Shown here one piece after another: positions 17,864 to 27,237 of a stretch of 64,000 bases of DNA. The position numbers and the translations under genes are program-made. The DNA is from Croceibacterium xixiisoli. GTDB taxonomy: Bacteria; Pseudomonadota; Alphaproteobacteria; Sphingomonadales; Sphingomonadaceae. The notes beneath the pieces are model-generated. The model worked only from the letters and a program-made list of their open reading frames with translations. It had not been told where the DNA came from and made no database searches. The stretch is from assembly GCF_009827305.1 (NCBI RefSeq), contig NZ_WTYJ01000002.1:620001-684000 (forward strand), given 5' to 3'. How positions within the stretch are numbered: the first letter of the stretch is position 1; each line of letters opens with the position of its first letter.

Positions 17864-18030
17864 CCTCTCAGCGCAGTTTTCCGCCCGGCCGTTGCGGGAT
17901 CAGACGTTACGGTCACTGTGTCGACCGGCATGGCCGTGCCGCCTGATTTCTGCCGCTACGATCCGGACAGCTGTTCGCCAGCGCGGATGCCGCGCTCTAT
18001 GCAGCGAAAAAGGCACGCGATTACCGCGGC
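17864..18030 (+). pseudogene. Relic of a GGDEF (diguanylate cyclase) domain
   Basis: Two consecutive pieces of the GGDEF C-terminal consensus lie in different frames. From 17906 the frame reads VTVTVSTGMA, like the VTVSIGVA strand; from 17971 another frame reads LFASADAALYAAKKARDYRG, like the ADxALYxAK helix. The spacing (about 12 codons) equals that in real GGDEF domains, so one frameshift separates them; no GGDEF active-site loop or start codon is present. It is therefore a decayed 3' end of a c-di-GMP-synthesis gene next to tRNA-Gln. Assigned by motif recognition only. Confidence 0.6.
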
Positions 18031-18096
18031 TCATCGCCGACGGCTCGCAAGGGCGCAGCGGGTTTCATGAGAGCGTGGGGCGGGCTGGCCGCCCGC

Positions 18097-18171
18097 TGGC
18101 TGGGGTGGCAGGATTCGAACCTGCGCATGCCGGTACCAAAAACCGGTGCCTTACCGCTTGGCTACACCCCA
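18097..18171 (-). tRNA. tRNA-Gln (anticodon UUG), with encoded CCA
   Basis: On the minus strand the sequence folds as a complete cloverleaf: acceptor TGGGGTG pairing with CACCCCA, D-arm with GTAGCCAAGCGGTAAGGC, anticodon stem CACCGG/CCGGTG-like with loop TTTTGGT giving anticodon TTG, T-arm with GGTTCGAATCC, and a 3' GCCA end. Length 75 including CCA. Confidence 0.95.
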
Positions 18172-18235
18172 TCAGCGGAAGGCGGCCCATAAACGGGGCC
18201 GCCTTCGCTGACAAGGTGGGGATTGGGGCTGCCGA

Positions 18236-19105
18236 TCAATAATCTGCGCGCTTGCGCACCGGAGCCAGCAATTCAGGATCGAGCGTGTCGAAATCCGCCG
18301 CCGAATGGCGTTCCGAAAGGCCGCTCTGCGAATTGACCAGCCGTCCGCGAATGGCACCTGGCCGGGCGTCGATTGCCTTCACCCAGCGGCCGACATTCTC
18401 GAATTCGTCCAGGCTCAGGAAGACATCGGCCCGGTTGTAGGCGCCGTGATAGAGATTGCCGAGCCAGGTGTAGGTGGCGATATCGGCGATGGAATAGTCA
18501 TGGCCGGCCAGATATTCGGTCTTGCCCAGCTGGATATCCGCCACCGAAAACAGCCGCTTGGTTTCCATCGCATAGCGGTCGATCGGATATTTGTAGCGTT
18601 CGGGGGCATAGACATAGAAATGCCCGAAACCGCCGCCGATGAAGGGCGCGCTGCCCATCTGCCACATCAGCCAGCTCAGCGTTTCCGCACGCGCCGGATT
18701 GGTCTTGGGCAGCAGATAATCGAACTTTTCGGCCAGATGGACCAGGATGGCGCCGCTTTCGAACACGCGGAAGGCTTCGGGGCCCGACCGGTCGAGCAGG
18801 GCCGGGATCTTGCCATTGGGGTTCAGATCGGTGAAGCCCGATCCGAACTGGTCGCCGGCGAAGATCTTGATCAGCCAGGCGTCATATTCCGCTTCGGAAT
18901 AACCGGCCTCCAGCAGTTCTTCGAACATGATGGTGACCTTCATGCCATTGGGCGTGCCGAGCGAATAAAGCTGGAACTTGTGCTCCCCCACGGGCAATTC
19001 CACCTCTTCCCGGGCGCCGGCGGTTGGCCGGTTGATGCCGGCGAACTGGCCGCCATTCTCGGGATCGAAGCTCCAGACTTCAGGCGGGGTATAGACATCT
19101 GACAT
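18236..19105 (-). CDS. yghU: YghU-type glutathione-dependent disulfide-bond oxidoreductase
   Basis: 289 residues, the same length class as the E. coli enzyme. A glutathione S-transferase-fold protein that reduces disulfides of small molecules with glutathione. The start MSDVYTPPEVWSFD is followed by the typical N-terminal extension before the thioredoxin-like half (LGTPNGMKVTIMFEELLEAG, LNPNGKIPALLD, FESGAILVHLAEKF). The helical half covers SWLMWQMGSAPFIGGGFGHF and FNV-region GHDYSIADIATYTWL. The longer in-frame start upstream is Arg-rich and unlikely. It stands alone near the tRNA, reading toward it. Confidence 0.9.
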   Translation of the reverse strand: MSDVYTPPEVWSFDPENGGQFAGINRPTAGAREEVELPVGEHKFQLYSLGTPNGMKVTIMFEELLEAGYSEAEYDAWLIKIFAGDQFGSGFTDLNPNGKIPALLDRSGPEAFRVFESGAILVHLAEKFDYLLPKTNPARAETLSWLMWQMGSAPFIGGGFGHFYVYAPERYKYPIDRYAMETKRLFSVADIQLGKTEYLAGHDYSIADIATYTWLGNLYHGAYNRADVFLSLDEFENVGRWVKAIDARPGAIRGRLVNSQSGLSERHSAADFDTLDPELLAPVRKRADY

Positions 19106-19249
19106 GGGCAGGCGCGTCCTCTCTTGGGGGGATGTTCGGCCCGGAAGATGGCGTGCCGCCGCCGCCGCATCAAGCGGACAATTTGCTTGGCCGGTGACAG
19201 CACAGCTTTTGGTTTGACGGCGATTGCGGTCGCCCAGCATATTCTGCCG

Positions 19250-20260
19250 ATGCGTTATCTGTTCACTCTGCTGACGGCCATTCTATCCACCTGGGCCGTT
19301 CCGGCGGCCGCGCAGGAGGATGAGGAAGCGTGCAGCTTCGCCAATGCCGTTCCGGCAGAGATCGTGCAGATCAACACGGATTTCGACGCCTGGCGCGGAC
19401 GCTGCGTCCGCATTCGCGCCATTCATGATGGCTGGCGGTTGCTCGATGATCGGATGGCTGCATTGGAACATGCATTTGGCGGCCACGATCAACTCCATAC
19501 GCTGGGCATCAATACCCACAGGGATGACCCGCGCCGGGAGCCCCATCGGCCCAGATGGGAAGAGGTGGTTGGCATGCTGGGATCATGTGCAGATGTACAC
19601 GCCGCCGTTATTCAGATGATGCTGGATAGCCCTGGCACCATTCTGGGTGTCAGCGGCTATTGCCATTACACCATCGGAACTTTCCTGCGCCCGATCGCCT
19701 ATCGTGAGACGGAACATTCGGCCGTGTTCCGCCTGCTGCCAGCCGATGTCCCGGAAGCCTTATGGCAAGTGCGCCGCGTGCCGGCAGAGACGCCGGAGGT
19801 CGTGCCGTATGTCGCTGCGGTCAAGGCCGCGATCGAAGCCTTGCAGAACAGCGATCCTGATGCATTCATCAGGCTGAGTTGGCCAATATATGATGATCTT
19901 GTCGCAAACCCCCAACGCGCCAGAAGCGGGGACTTGCAGCAGGAGAAAGATGAAGCCTTTGCTGAGGCAAGCCGGCTTCTTCCCGCGCAACTTGGAGATG
20001 TGCGCTTCGTTTTGGGGGAGGTCAGCGATGACCCTGCTGCCGATGGCGGTCGGTTTCAGCGTGGGCGCTATCACATTTGCTATTGCACAACCCCTGATTG
20101 CGAAACGAGGTTGCCGGTCCGTACCGCAGACATCGACAATGATCCGTCGCGGCCATACTTTTGCGTGAATGCACAGGACTATGTTGTGTCCAGGCAGACA
20201 AGCCGGATTTCGATCTCGATACCGGAACCCGATCACGGCTTCGCCGAACCGCCGCAATAA
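19250..20260 (+). CDS. Secreted protein of unknown function
   Basis: 336 residues from MRYLFTLLTAIL, a clear signal peptide ending near PAAAQ. The mature protein is rich in Asp, Glu and Arg with several Cys (EACSF, GRCVR, GSCAD, GYCHY, ICYCTTPDCETR, YFCVN) that suggest a disulfide-stabilised periplasmic or surface protein. An early CxxxR pattern (AWRGRCVRIRAIHDGWR) is followed by a helical middle with no motif I recognise. An in-frame ATG at 19124 is less likely because the added residues are basic and hide the signal peptide. Confidence 0.72.
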   Translation: MRYLFTLLTAILSTWAVPAAAQEDEEACSFANAVPAEIVQINTDFDAWRGRCVRIRAIHDGWRLLDDRMAALEHAFGGHDQLHTLGINTHRDDPRREPHRPRWEEVVGMLGSCADVHAAVIQMMLDSPGTILGVSGYCHYTIGTFLRPIAYRETEHSAVFRLLPADVPEALWQVRRVPAETPEVVPYVAAVKAAIEALQNSDPDAFIRLSWPIYDDLVANPQRARSGDLQQEKDEAFAEASRLLPAQLGDVRFVLGEVSDDPAADGGRFQRGRYHICYCTTPDCETRLPVRTADIDNDPSRPYFCVNAQDYVVSRQTSRISISIPEPDHGFAEPPQ

Positions 20261-20306
20261 TTTTTACGGCACAACCCTGCGCCGTCGCCTACGGTGCAGC
20301 GGCGGA

Positions 20307-22100
20307 TCACATCATGCGCAGCAATTCCGCCGATACGTCTCCCGGGCGCTGCAGGACCGCTTCCAGCAGCGCGATGTTATAGCGGCACTGGATATCGGAG
20401 CCTCCCTGGCCCTGGGATGTCTTTTCCAATTCATCCTCGGTCAGATTGGCCCGCTTCACCACCTTGTCCACGACACTTCCTGGAATGACGGCACTTTCCG
20501 GAAACTTGCTGGAACTTGGCATCAGCAGCCCAGCTTCCAGCAGCTTGGCGGCCAGCGCGCGTTCGCGGGAACGCACGCTTTCCTCGACCGGAAACACCTG
20601 CGAGATGGTCTGACCGCGGGAGAATTCCACGCAGGCATCCACCCCGGCGTGATCGCGGATGCTGCGCAGCAGATCCAGCTTCACCTGCTTGATCGATACC
20701 AATTGCTCGAATGGCGCATCGCGGGCCGCCATTTGGGTCAGTTGCCGCAGTTGCTGCAACGGCACCGCCTGGGCAGCCTGCGCAACTTGCCCCATGCCGT
20801 CCATCCGACCGACCAGACGGATACCGGACCAGAAGCTCGCTGGCGTTTGGCCGCTGATCTCCAGATCGGGCAGCCGGGTTCCAAACAGATCGGTGATGGT
20901 TTCATCGATCGCTTCCTGGTCCAGCGTCGCGCCTTCAAGCGGATCCTGCACCATGATCGGCGGTGGCAAAGACGGCTCACTCTGGGTCGAACCGCCCAAC
21001 GCGCCCGCCACACGCACAAGGGCCAATATGCCGAATATGATAAGCGTCGAAGTGCCCCATGGCGAACCACCACCGCCGTTCAGCCGCTCCTCCCATGATC
21101 CCACCCGCTGGGGATCGAGATAGCTTTCGATTTCGGGATAGCGTTCGCGCAGCCCGACCAGCAGTTGGCGGACCTCTTCCTTGTTCACCTTGGAGAACCA
21201 GAAATTGCGTCGCCGGCCCGGCTTGCTCAGTTCGACCCAGGCATCGCGCAGCGGATGATCGCGCTCCTGCACCTTTTCGACAAAGCGCATGCCGCGCAGC
21301 CGCTCATTCAGGAAGCGGACGGCCGGTCGTTCGGACAGGCTGCCCGATTCATCCAGCCAGGAAAAATTCTCTGACGCATGTTCGACCAGATGGGCCGAAC
21401 GCGGCCAACTGCTGGCCAGATGATGGGCCAGCCATTCCTCGATCGCCTGCTGTTGATCGATGGCGGATTCCTCCGCCTCGGCCAGCACCTGGCCCAGCGC
21501 CGCGCAGGCGAGGGAGAACATCTCATGGTCGAGCGGTTCAGCGCTGTATTCCTGACCGGGATAGAGGATGGCGAGCAGGACCTGCGGGGCGGTGGGATGC
21601 TCCTCTGCCGCTTCCTGCGCTTCGGGCTCTGCCGCTTGGGTCGCCTCTATCTCTTCTGGCTCAGGGGCGGCGATCTGCGCCACGCCCATTTGCGCGGGCG
21701 GGGCGGGCGGCTGTTCCTCCGCCGCAACATCGCCCCCGTCCGTTGCAGGCAGATCGCGCGAACCATCGGCATCGGTTGACGGTGCGTCACCTGCAGGCGC
21801 GTCGAAGGCGGGTGCGCGATCCCGCTCACCCCCTTCAGCTTCGGTCGCACGCTCATCGGTGCTGGCGGGATCGTCGAACGGAGACAGCGGCGCCGCATAA
21901 TCGCCGGCGCCGTGTTCCTGCTCCCGCGCCAGCATCAGCGCATAGTCACGCGCCTCCCGCAATTGCTGATAGGCTGCGATTTCCCGATCGATATCGAGCG
22001 TCTTGAGCCTGGCGGCATAGGCGTGCCGGATGGCCGACCGATCGCTGGTCTCGTCGATCTCCAGCGTCCGCCAGGGCTCCCGCCGATAGCTGCCGCTCAC
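20307..22100 (-). CDS. J-domain-like co-chaperone partner of HscC, lacking HPD
   Basis: About 597 residues from a GTG at 22100 (AAGAGG upstream); an ATG at 22163 would overlap hscC by 38 bases. The N-terminal 50 residues, PWRTLEIDETSDRSAIRHAY and the following YQQLREARDYAL helix, resemble the J-like domain of DjlB/DjlC-type proteins, which are encoded beside hscC in E. coli. The HPD tripeptide that drives Hsp70 ATPase in standard J proteins is absent. A long acidic Glu/Ala/Pro linker, a conserved middle, one hydrophobic helix (GTSTLIIFGILALVRVAGAL) and a C-terminal helical region follow. Likely a dedicated membrane-bound partner of the adjacent Hsp70. Confidence 0.75.
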   Translation of the reverse strand: MSGSYRREPWRTLEIDETSDRSAIRHAYAARLKTLDIDREIAAYQQLREARDYALMLAREQEHGAGDYAAPLSPFDDPASTDERATEAEGGERDRAPAFDAPAGDAPSTDADGSRDLPATDGGDVAAEEQPPAPPAQMGVAQIAAPEPEEIEATQAAEPEAQEAAEEHPTAPQVLLAILYPGQEYSAEPLDHEMFSLACAALGQVLAEAEESAIDQQQAIEEWLAHHLASSWPRSAHLVEHASENFSWLDESGSLSERPAVRFLNERLRGMRFVEKVQERDHPLRDAWVELSKPGRRRNFWFSKVNKEEVRQLLVGLRERYPEIESYLDPQRVGSWEERLNGGGGSPWGTSTLIIFGILALVRVAGALGGSTQSEPSLPPPIMVQDPLEGATLDQEAIDETITDLFGTRLPDLEISGQTPASFWSGIRLVGRMDGMGQVAQAAQAVPLQQLRQLTQMAARDAPFEQLVSIKQVKLDLLRSIRDHAGVDACVEFSRGQTISQVFPVEESVRSRERALAAKLLEAGLLMPSSSKFPESAVIPGSVVDKVVKRANLTEDELEKTSQGQGGSDIQCRYNIALLEAVLQRPGDVSAELLRMM

Positions 22101-22125
22101 GCCCGAAACCTCTTGTCCCAGCACT

Positions 22126-23835
22126 TCATAGCGGGGACTGCCCCTCCAGATCGTCGAGCCCACGGGTCAGCTGTTCGCGCGCGCTTGCAATATCGCGCGG
22201 ATCCTGCCGTTCCACCACGGCTTCGAACTGCCCGATCCACTGCCCGACCATGTCGCGCGCCGGGCCGGTGAAATTCTCGTAGCAACGGTTCGCCCGCGCC
22301 AGCAGCGCGACATTTTCCGCCTCGTCGCGCGGGTGGAATTTCAGCTTGGCCAGTTCCGCCCGGCGCCGTTCCAGCTCCGCCTTGTCGCGCCGGTCTTCCT
22401 CATCGACGATCACCAGATTGCGGGTCAGCCCGCTGGCCGGCACGCTGGCATCCACCTCCAGCAGGCCCGAACTGTCATAGGTGAAACGCACATGCACGGC
22501 GATCTGGCCGGCCGGGGCGGCGGGCACGGGAATGCGCAGCTCGTCCAGCTTGATATTGTCCGCCACCATCCGGGCTTCGCCCTGGAAAATCCCCAGCCGC
22601 ACTTCCCGCTGGTTGTCGCTCAGCGTTGAATAGACATGCTCGCGGCTGGTCGGGATCGGCGTGTTGCGATCGATGATGGGGGAAAATATCCCCTGGCGCA
22701 GCCCGCCGGTTGTATCGCGTTCGGCAACATCGACCCCCAGGGTGAAGGGCGCGACATCGGTGATGCGGATTTCATCCAGTCCGCCGCCACGCTCGATCAG
22801 CCCGGCCTGCGCCGCTGCGCCCAGCGCCACGGCGTGATCGGGGTGAACGCCCGAATTGGGAAACCGGCCGAACATGCGGGTCAGCGATTTGCGCACCACC
22901 GGCATGCGGGTTGCCCCGCCGACCAGCACGATCTCGCTCAATTCCTGGCTGCTCATGCCGCAATCGCGCAGCGACCGGATCACCGGTTCACGCAGGCGCT
23001 TGAGCAGGGCCTGGCTCTGGGCTTCGAATTCCTCGCCGCTGACCTGGGCGGTGAAGGCCGTATCGCCAATGGTGATCGAAAAATCGGCGGTATCTGCAAC
23101 GGTCAACTGGCGCCGGGCGCGCTCTGCGGCCAGGAACAGCAGCGCTTCCCGCTTGTCGGTCTGCATGGCCTGCAACTGCATGTCAGCCTGCAGTTTCGGG
23201 CGCGCCAGCTGGATCATCACCAGGTTGAAATCATCGCCCCCCAGCCGGTTGTCCCCGGTGGAGGCGCGTACCTCGACCACGCCGTCGAACATTTCCACGA
23301 TCGACACGTCGAAGGTGCCGCCGCCCAGATCGAACACCAGGAAGGGTTCGCGATCGTCGCGATCCTGCAGCCCATAGGCGAGCGCTGCAGCGGTCGGTTC
23401 GTTGATCAGCCGCTTCACCGTCAGCCCGGCCAGCTCGCCCGCGCGCCGCGTGGCCTTGCGCTGCCGGTCGTTGAAATAAGCCGGCACGGTAATCACCGCC
23501 TCGGTCGGCGTTTCGCCGGTCATGGCCGTCACATCGTCGCGCAGCGATGCCAGCACCAGGGCAGACAGATCTTCCGGGGAATAATCGCGCTTGTTGCCCA
23601 GCCGGACGGAACGCTGGGTGCCCATCATCCGCTTGAAGCTGGTGGCGGTTTCAGCCGGGTGGGTGGCCAGCCGGTCCAGCGCGGCGGCGCCGACCCAGAT
23701 GGTGCCATCCTTGGCCACGGACACGGCGGACGGGGTCAGGAAAGAACCCAGTGCATTGGGCACCAGTTCTGCAGTTCCATCACGCCAGATCGCCACCGCG
23801 CTGTTCGTGGTGCCCAGATCGATGCCGATCAGCAC
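22126..23835 (-). CDS. hscC: HscC-type Hsp70 chaperone
   Basis: 569 residues, near the 556 of E. coli HscC and shorter than DnaK. The nucleotide-binding domain shows the Hsp70 signatures [15 protein letters not shown], the strand [13 protein letters not shown] and [16 protein letters not shown], and [15 protein letters not shown]. The substrate-binding part is short, with [15 protein letters not shown] then a brief helical lid, as in HscC. It precedes the J-like gene by about 26 bases on the same strand, supporting a two-gene chaperone operon. Specialised Hsp70s of this type have narrow clients, which cannot be identified here. Confidence 0.92.
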   Translation of the reverse strand: MLIGIDLGTTNSAVAIWRDGTAELVPNALGSFLTPSAVSVAKDGTIWVGAAALDRLATHPAETATSFKRMMGTQRSVRLGNKRDYSPEDLSALVLASLRDDVTAMTGETPTEAVITVPAYFNDRQRKATRRAGELAGLTVKRLINEPTAAALAYGLQDRDDREPFLVFDLGGGTFDVSIVEMFDGVVEVRASTGDNRLGGDDFNLVMIQLARPKLQADMQLQAMQTDKREALLFLAAERARRQLTVADTADFSITIGDTAFTAQVSGEEFEAQSQALLKRLREPVIRSLRDCGMSSQELSEIVLVGGATRMPVVRKSLTRMFGRFPNSGVHPDHAVALGAAAQAGLIERGGGLDEIRITDVAPFTLGVDVAERDTTGGLRQGIFSPIIDRNTPIPTSREHVYSTLSDNQREVRLGIFQGEARMVADNIKLDELRIPVPAAPAGQIAVHVRFTYDSSGLLEVDASVPASGLTRNLVIVDEEDRRDKAELERRRAELAKLKFHPRDEAENVALLARANRCYENFTGPARDMVGQWIGQFEAVVERQDPRDIASAREQLTRGLDDLEGQSPL

Positions 23836-24029
23836 GAATCATTTCCCCCTGTAATCCTGCGAATATGAACGGCCAGATTTATGGCCCCCGCCAGACTAAG
23901 CAAGCCGATGGTGCAATCAGGTTTTGCCTCCATGGCATTTTGCGCCAGAGCGCATGCGTGGCTGACAGGGCCCCACCCGAAAGCTAGTCTGGTCTGCAAA
24001 ACAGCATCCGCTTCATTATGGAGACGCGC

Positions 24030-24572
24030 ATGAACCGGCAAATCGCCACCCTTGCAGCCGCAATCACTCTGTGCCTGGCAGGCTGCGCCGTTGGCGAGAG
24101 CCAGACCCCCGCGCCGTCCGGCTCCTCCAGTGCCGCGCAGGGCGGCATATGGTTCGCCAGCCTGCGCAATTCCCACACCAGCTGGGGGATCGAGCGCGCC
24201 TGGTGGACGCTGAACGCGGATGGCAGCGGCGAATATGCGACCGGCAAACAGCCTCCGCGCAGCTTCCAGGATTTCGATTTCGAGATCCGCAGTTTTCAGC
24301 TCACCCCGGATCAGACCGCCCGTGTGGCCGCGCTGGTGCGTGCGATGCAGAGCGATGGTTTCGAATGCAAGATGTACGTCACCGACATGCCAACCGCCGT
24401 GCTGCGCTGGACCGCTGATGCCGGCAATGGCGAACTCAGCACCTATTCCGGCTGCACCGAAGAATCCGGCCGCGTCCGCTATCCGGCGATCGAGGAACTG
24501 GAAGGGATCATCAGCGCAGCGGCGAAGGATCGCCCGATCATCCGCACCGTGCCGAACAAGCCGGCCAGCTGA
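24030..24572 (+). CDS. Small lipoprotein of unknown function
   Basis: 180 residues from MNRQIATLAAAI (an ATG 12 bases upstream, METRMNR, is possible, but its GGAG would serve the second start). Lipobox LCLAGC predicts a lipoprotein. The mature part has two or three Cys (GFECKMY, YSGCTEE) and the pattern IRSFQLTPDQTARVAALV. It starts a run with the glutathionyl-hydroquinone reductase 15 bases later, but has no evident link to that chemistry. Confidence 0.7.
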   Translation: MNRQIATLAAAITLCLAGCAVGESQTPAPSGSSSAAQGGIWFASLRNSHTSWGIERAWWTLNADGSGEYATGKQPPRSFQDFDFEIRSFQLTPDQTARVAALVRAMQSDGFECKMYVTDMPTAVLRWTADAGNGELSTYSGCTEESGRVRYPAIEELEGIISAAAKDRPIIRTVPNKPAS

Positions 24573-24587
24573 CCGAGGAGCACAGGC

Positions 24588-25565
24588 ATGGCACAATTGG
24601 TAAGGGGCGAATGGGTCGACACCGCCCCTGCAGCGGAAGAAACCGGCAAGGATGGTCGTTTCCGCCGGGAAGACAGCGCCTTTCGCGGTACCATCAGCGC
24701 CGATCCGGCGGCTGAATTCCCGGCACAAGCGGGGCGATATCAGTTGTGGGTCGCCTGGGTCTGCCCCTGGGCCGGGCGCACGCTGGCCTGGCGGGCGCTC
24801 AAGGGGCTGACCGATGTGATCGATGTCCGCTACGCCCAGCCGGGCCTGCCCAAACAGGGCTGGGTGTTCGATGAAGGCCCCGATGGACCGGTGGAGAGCG
24901 GCTATCCGCTCCACCGCCTCTATGTCGAACATGATCCGCTCTATACCGGCAAGGTCAGCGTGCCGGTGCTGTGGGACAGGCAGAGCCGCCGGATCGTCAA
25001 CAATGAAAGTTCGGAGATTATCCGAATCCTCAACAGCGCCTTCGATGGCATCACCGGCAACCGGCACGATCTCTACCCGGCGCCGCTGCGGGATCAGATC
25101 GATCGCTGGAACGATCTGATCTATCCCACCCTCAACAATGGCGTCTACCGCTCCGGCTTCGCCGCCACGCAGCATGCTTATGATGAGGCGGTCTGCCAGG
25201 TGTTCGACACGCTCGACACGATGGAGGCGCATCTGGCCACCCATCGCTATCTGGCGGGCGAATGGCTGACGGAGGCGGATTGGCGCGCCTTTGCCACGCT
25301 GGTGCGGTTCGATGTCGGCTATTACGGCGCGTTCAAATGCAATCTGCGCAAGATCGACGAATATCCGGCGCTCAGTCACTATCTGCGCGAACTCTATCAA
25401 TGGCCGGGGATTGCCGAAACCGTACGGCTCGACCTGATCCATTCGGGATATTACCAGATAGCGGACAAACACGGCATCGTCGCCATCGGGCCCAGGGTCG
25501 ATCTGACCACCCCGCATGATCGCGAACGCCTGCCGGGCAATGGGATTTGGGAACGGGGCATATGA
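24588..25565 (+). CDS. Glutathionyl-hydroquinone reductase (GST Xi class)
   Basis: 325 residues. These enzymes reduce glutathionyl-hydroquinones to hydroquinones with glutathione, and are related to PcpF of pentachlorophenol degraders and E. coli YqjG. The N-terminal thioredoxin-like half contains CPWAGRTLAWRALKGL, with catalytic Cys at residue 59. In the family the motif is CPWAHRT; here His is replaced by Gly. Other family marks are present: VPVLWDRQSRRIVNNESSEI, DLYP and the helical half with WLTEADWRAFATLVRFD. Its stop overlaps the next start by ATGA, so translation is coupled to the GMC oxidoreductase. Confidence 0.88.
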   Translation: MAQLVRGEWVDTAPAAEETGKDGRFRREDSAFRGTISADPAAEFPAQAGRYQLWVAWVCPWAGRTLAWRALKGLTDVIDVRYAQPGLPKQGWVFDEGPDGPVESGYPLHRLYVEHDPLYTGKVSVPVLWDRQSRRIVNNESSEIIRILNSAFDGITGNRHDLYPAPLRDQIDRWNDLIYPTLNNGVYRSGFAATQHAYDEAVCQVFDTLDTMEAHLATHRYLAGEWLTEADWRAFATLVRFDVGYYGAFKCNLRKIDEYPALSHYLRELYQWPGIAETVRLDLIHSGYYQIADKHGIVAIGPRVDLTTPHDRERLPGNGIWERGI

Positions 25566-27175
25566 CAGGCGAACCGGATTTTATCGTGATCGGTGGCGGC
25601 TCGGCCGGGCTGGCCTGTGCCACCCGGCTGGCGGAAGCGGGCCAGCGCGTGCAATTGGTGGAGGCGGGCAAGGCCTATGACGATATCCGCCTGCGCGTTC
25701 CCGCTTTGATGAGCGGTATCGTCCACAAGCCCGATTTCGACTGGTGCTACAGCGCGGAGCCCGATCCCAGCGTGGGCGGGCGTCCCGATGTATGGCCCGC
25801 GGGCAAGCGGCTGGGCGGCGGCTCTTCGATCAATGGCATGATGTTCATTCGCGGGCACCGCTGGGATTATGACCAATGGGCCCGCCTAGGCGCGACCGGC
25901 TGGGACTATGCCAGCGTATTGCCGTTCTTCCGCCGGATGGAAGACAATGAACGCGGCGCCGATGAATGGCGCGGGCAGGGCGGGCCGATCTCCGTCTCCG
26001 AAATCCGTTCGCGCTATCAGGTCACCGAGGACTGGATCGCCGCCGTGCAGCAGGCGGGCTATCCGCGTTCGCCCGATCTCAATGGCGCGATGAACGAAGG
26101 GGTGGATCACATCCAGCTCTCGCAGCGGGCCGGCCTGCGCTGTTCGACCGCGGCGGGTTATCTGCGCAACAAGCCCTCCGGGCTCGATGTGTTGACCCAG
26201 GCCCAGGTGCTGAAGATCGAAACCTCGAACGGCCGCGTCAGCGGCGTCACCATCCGCCAGGGCGGGCAGGTGCGGAAACTCGCCTCCCGTCATGGCGTGG
26301 TGCTCAGCGCCGGCGCGCTCAACACCCCGCGTCTGCTGATGCTCTCCGGCATCGGCCCGGCGGCACATCTGGCTGAACATGGCATTTCCGTGGTGGCCGA
26401 TCTGCCCGGCGTCGGCGGCAATCTGCAGGAACATCCCGGCTGCCATCTGGTCAACAATGTCTCGGCCCAGACGCTCAACGATGATTCCCGGGGCCTGGCC
26501 GGTTTCGGTCAGCTGCTGAAGTTCCTCTTTGCGCGCAAGGGCGCGCTCACCACCGGCATTGGCCATGCTCAGGCCTTCGTTTCCAGCCGGGAGGGGCTGC
26601 CGGCGCCCAATCTGCAGATCGCCTTCAGCGCCTTCGCCTTCGACGTCACGCCGCAGGGCAATCTGGCGCTCCGTCAGGAAAGCTCGGTCGCCAGCTTCAT
26701 CGCCCTGATGCGGCCGGAAGCCCGCGGGCGGCTGTCGCTCCGCTCAGCCGATCCCGATGCGCCGCCGCTGATCAACCACCAGCTGCTCGGCGTGGAAGAT
26801 GACGCGCAGCAGCTGGTCGAAGGGATCGAGATCGCCCGCCGCATCATGGGCCAGTCGGCGCTCGCCGGTCAGGTCACCGGCGAAGTGCGCCCCGGCGCAG
26901 CGGCAGACAGCCGCGAAGCGCTGCGCGGCTATGTCGGCCTCGCCACCCTGCCGATGTTTCACCCGGTCGGCACCGCAAAGATGGGCGCGGCGAGCGATCC
27001 CGACGCGGTGGTCGGCCCCGACGTGCGGGTGCGCGGCGTGGACGGCCTCTGGGTGGCAGACGCCTCCATCATGCCGACTATCCCTCAGGGCAACACCAAC
27101 GCCACCTCGATCATGATCGGCGAACGCGCGAGCGCTCTGGTGCTGGACGCGGTCAGGGCGAAGATCGCGGCCTGA
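25562..27175 (+). CDS. GMC-family FAD oxidoreductase (choline dehydrogenase-like)
   Basis: 537 residues from MTGEPDFIVIGGG. FAD-dependent alcohol oxidoreductase. The dinucleotide-binding motif IGGGSAGLACATRLAEAG is at residues 9-26; GMC signature 1 is WPAGKRLGGGSSINGMMF; signature 2 is AGALNTPRLLMLSGIGP; the catalytic His region is MFHPVGTAKMG and the C-terminal Asn is in IPQGNTNATSIM. It has no signal peptide. Coupling to a glutathionyl-hydroquinone reductase suggests a pathway for an aromatic or alcohol substrate, but no aldehyde dehydrogenase or ring-cleavage gene is near. Confidence 0.9.
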   Translation: MTGEPDFIVIGGGSAGLACATRLAEAGQRVQLVEAGKAYDDIRLRVPALMSGIVHKPDFDWCYSAEPDPSVGGRPDVWPAGKRLGGGSSINGMMFIRGHRWDYDQWARLGATGWDYASVLPFFRRMEDNERGADEWRGQGGPISVSEIRSRYQVTEDWIAAVQQAGYPRSPDLNGAMNEGVDHIQLSQRAGLRCSTAAGYLRNKPSGLDVLTQAQVLKIETSNGRVSGVTIRQGGQVRKLASRHGVVLSAGALNTPRLLMLSGIGPAAHLAEHGISVVADLPGVGGNLQEHPGCHLVNNVSAQTLNDDSRGLAGFGQLLKFLFARKGALTTGIGHAQAFVSSREGLPAPNLQIAFSAFAFDVTPQGNLALRQESSVASFIALMRPEARGRLSLRSADPDAPPLINHQLLGVEDDAQQLVEGIEIARRIMGQSALAGQVTGEVRPGAAADSREALRGYVGLATLPMFHPVGTAKMGAASDPDAVVGPDVRVRGVDGLWVADASIMPTIPQGNTNATSIMIGERASALVLDAVRAKIAA

Positions 27176-27207
27176 GCCCGGATTGTTCAGCAGAACGAAG
27201 TGAAAGT

Positions 27208-27237
27208 GTGAGGTGACAGCGAGCGCTGTCGCCTCAC
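27208..27237. terminator. Convergent bidirectional terminator between GMC oxidoreductase and copD
   Basis: A 13-pair stem with one G-U pair (GTGAGGTGACAGC with GCTGTCGCCTCAC, loop GAGC) lies between the converging stops at 27175 and 27234 and touches the end of copD. The minus-strand side continues ACTTTCACTT. Confidence 0.7.

Noticed and set aside
22636-23868. 410-codon plus-strand frame opposite hscC
   Set aside because: Mirror of an Hsp70 gene; no start signal or family motif.
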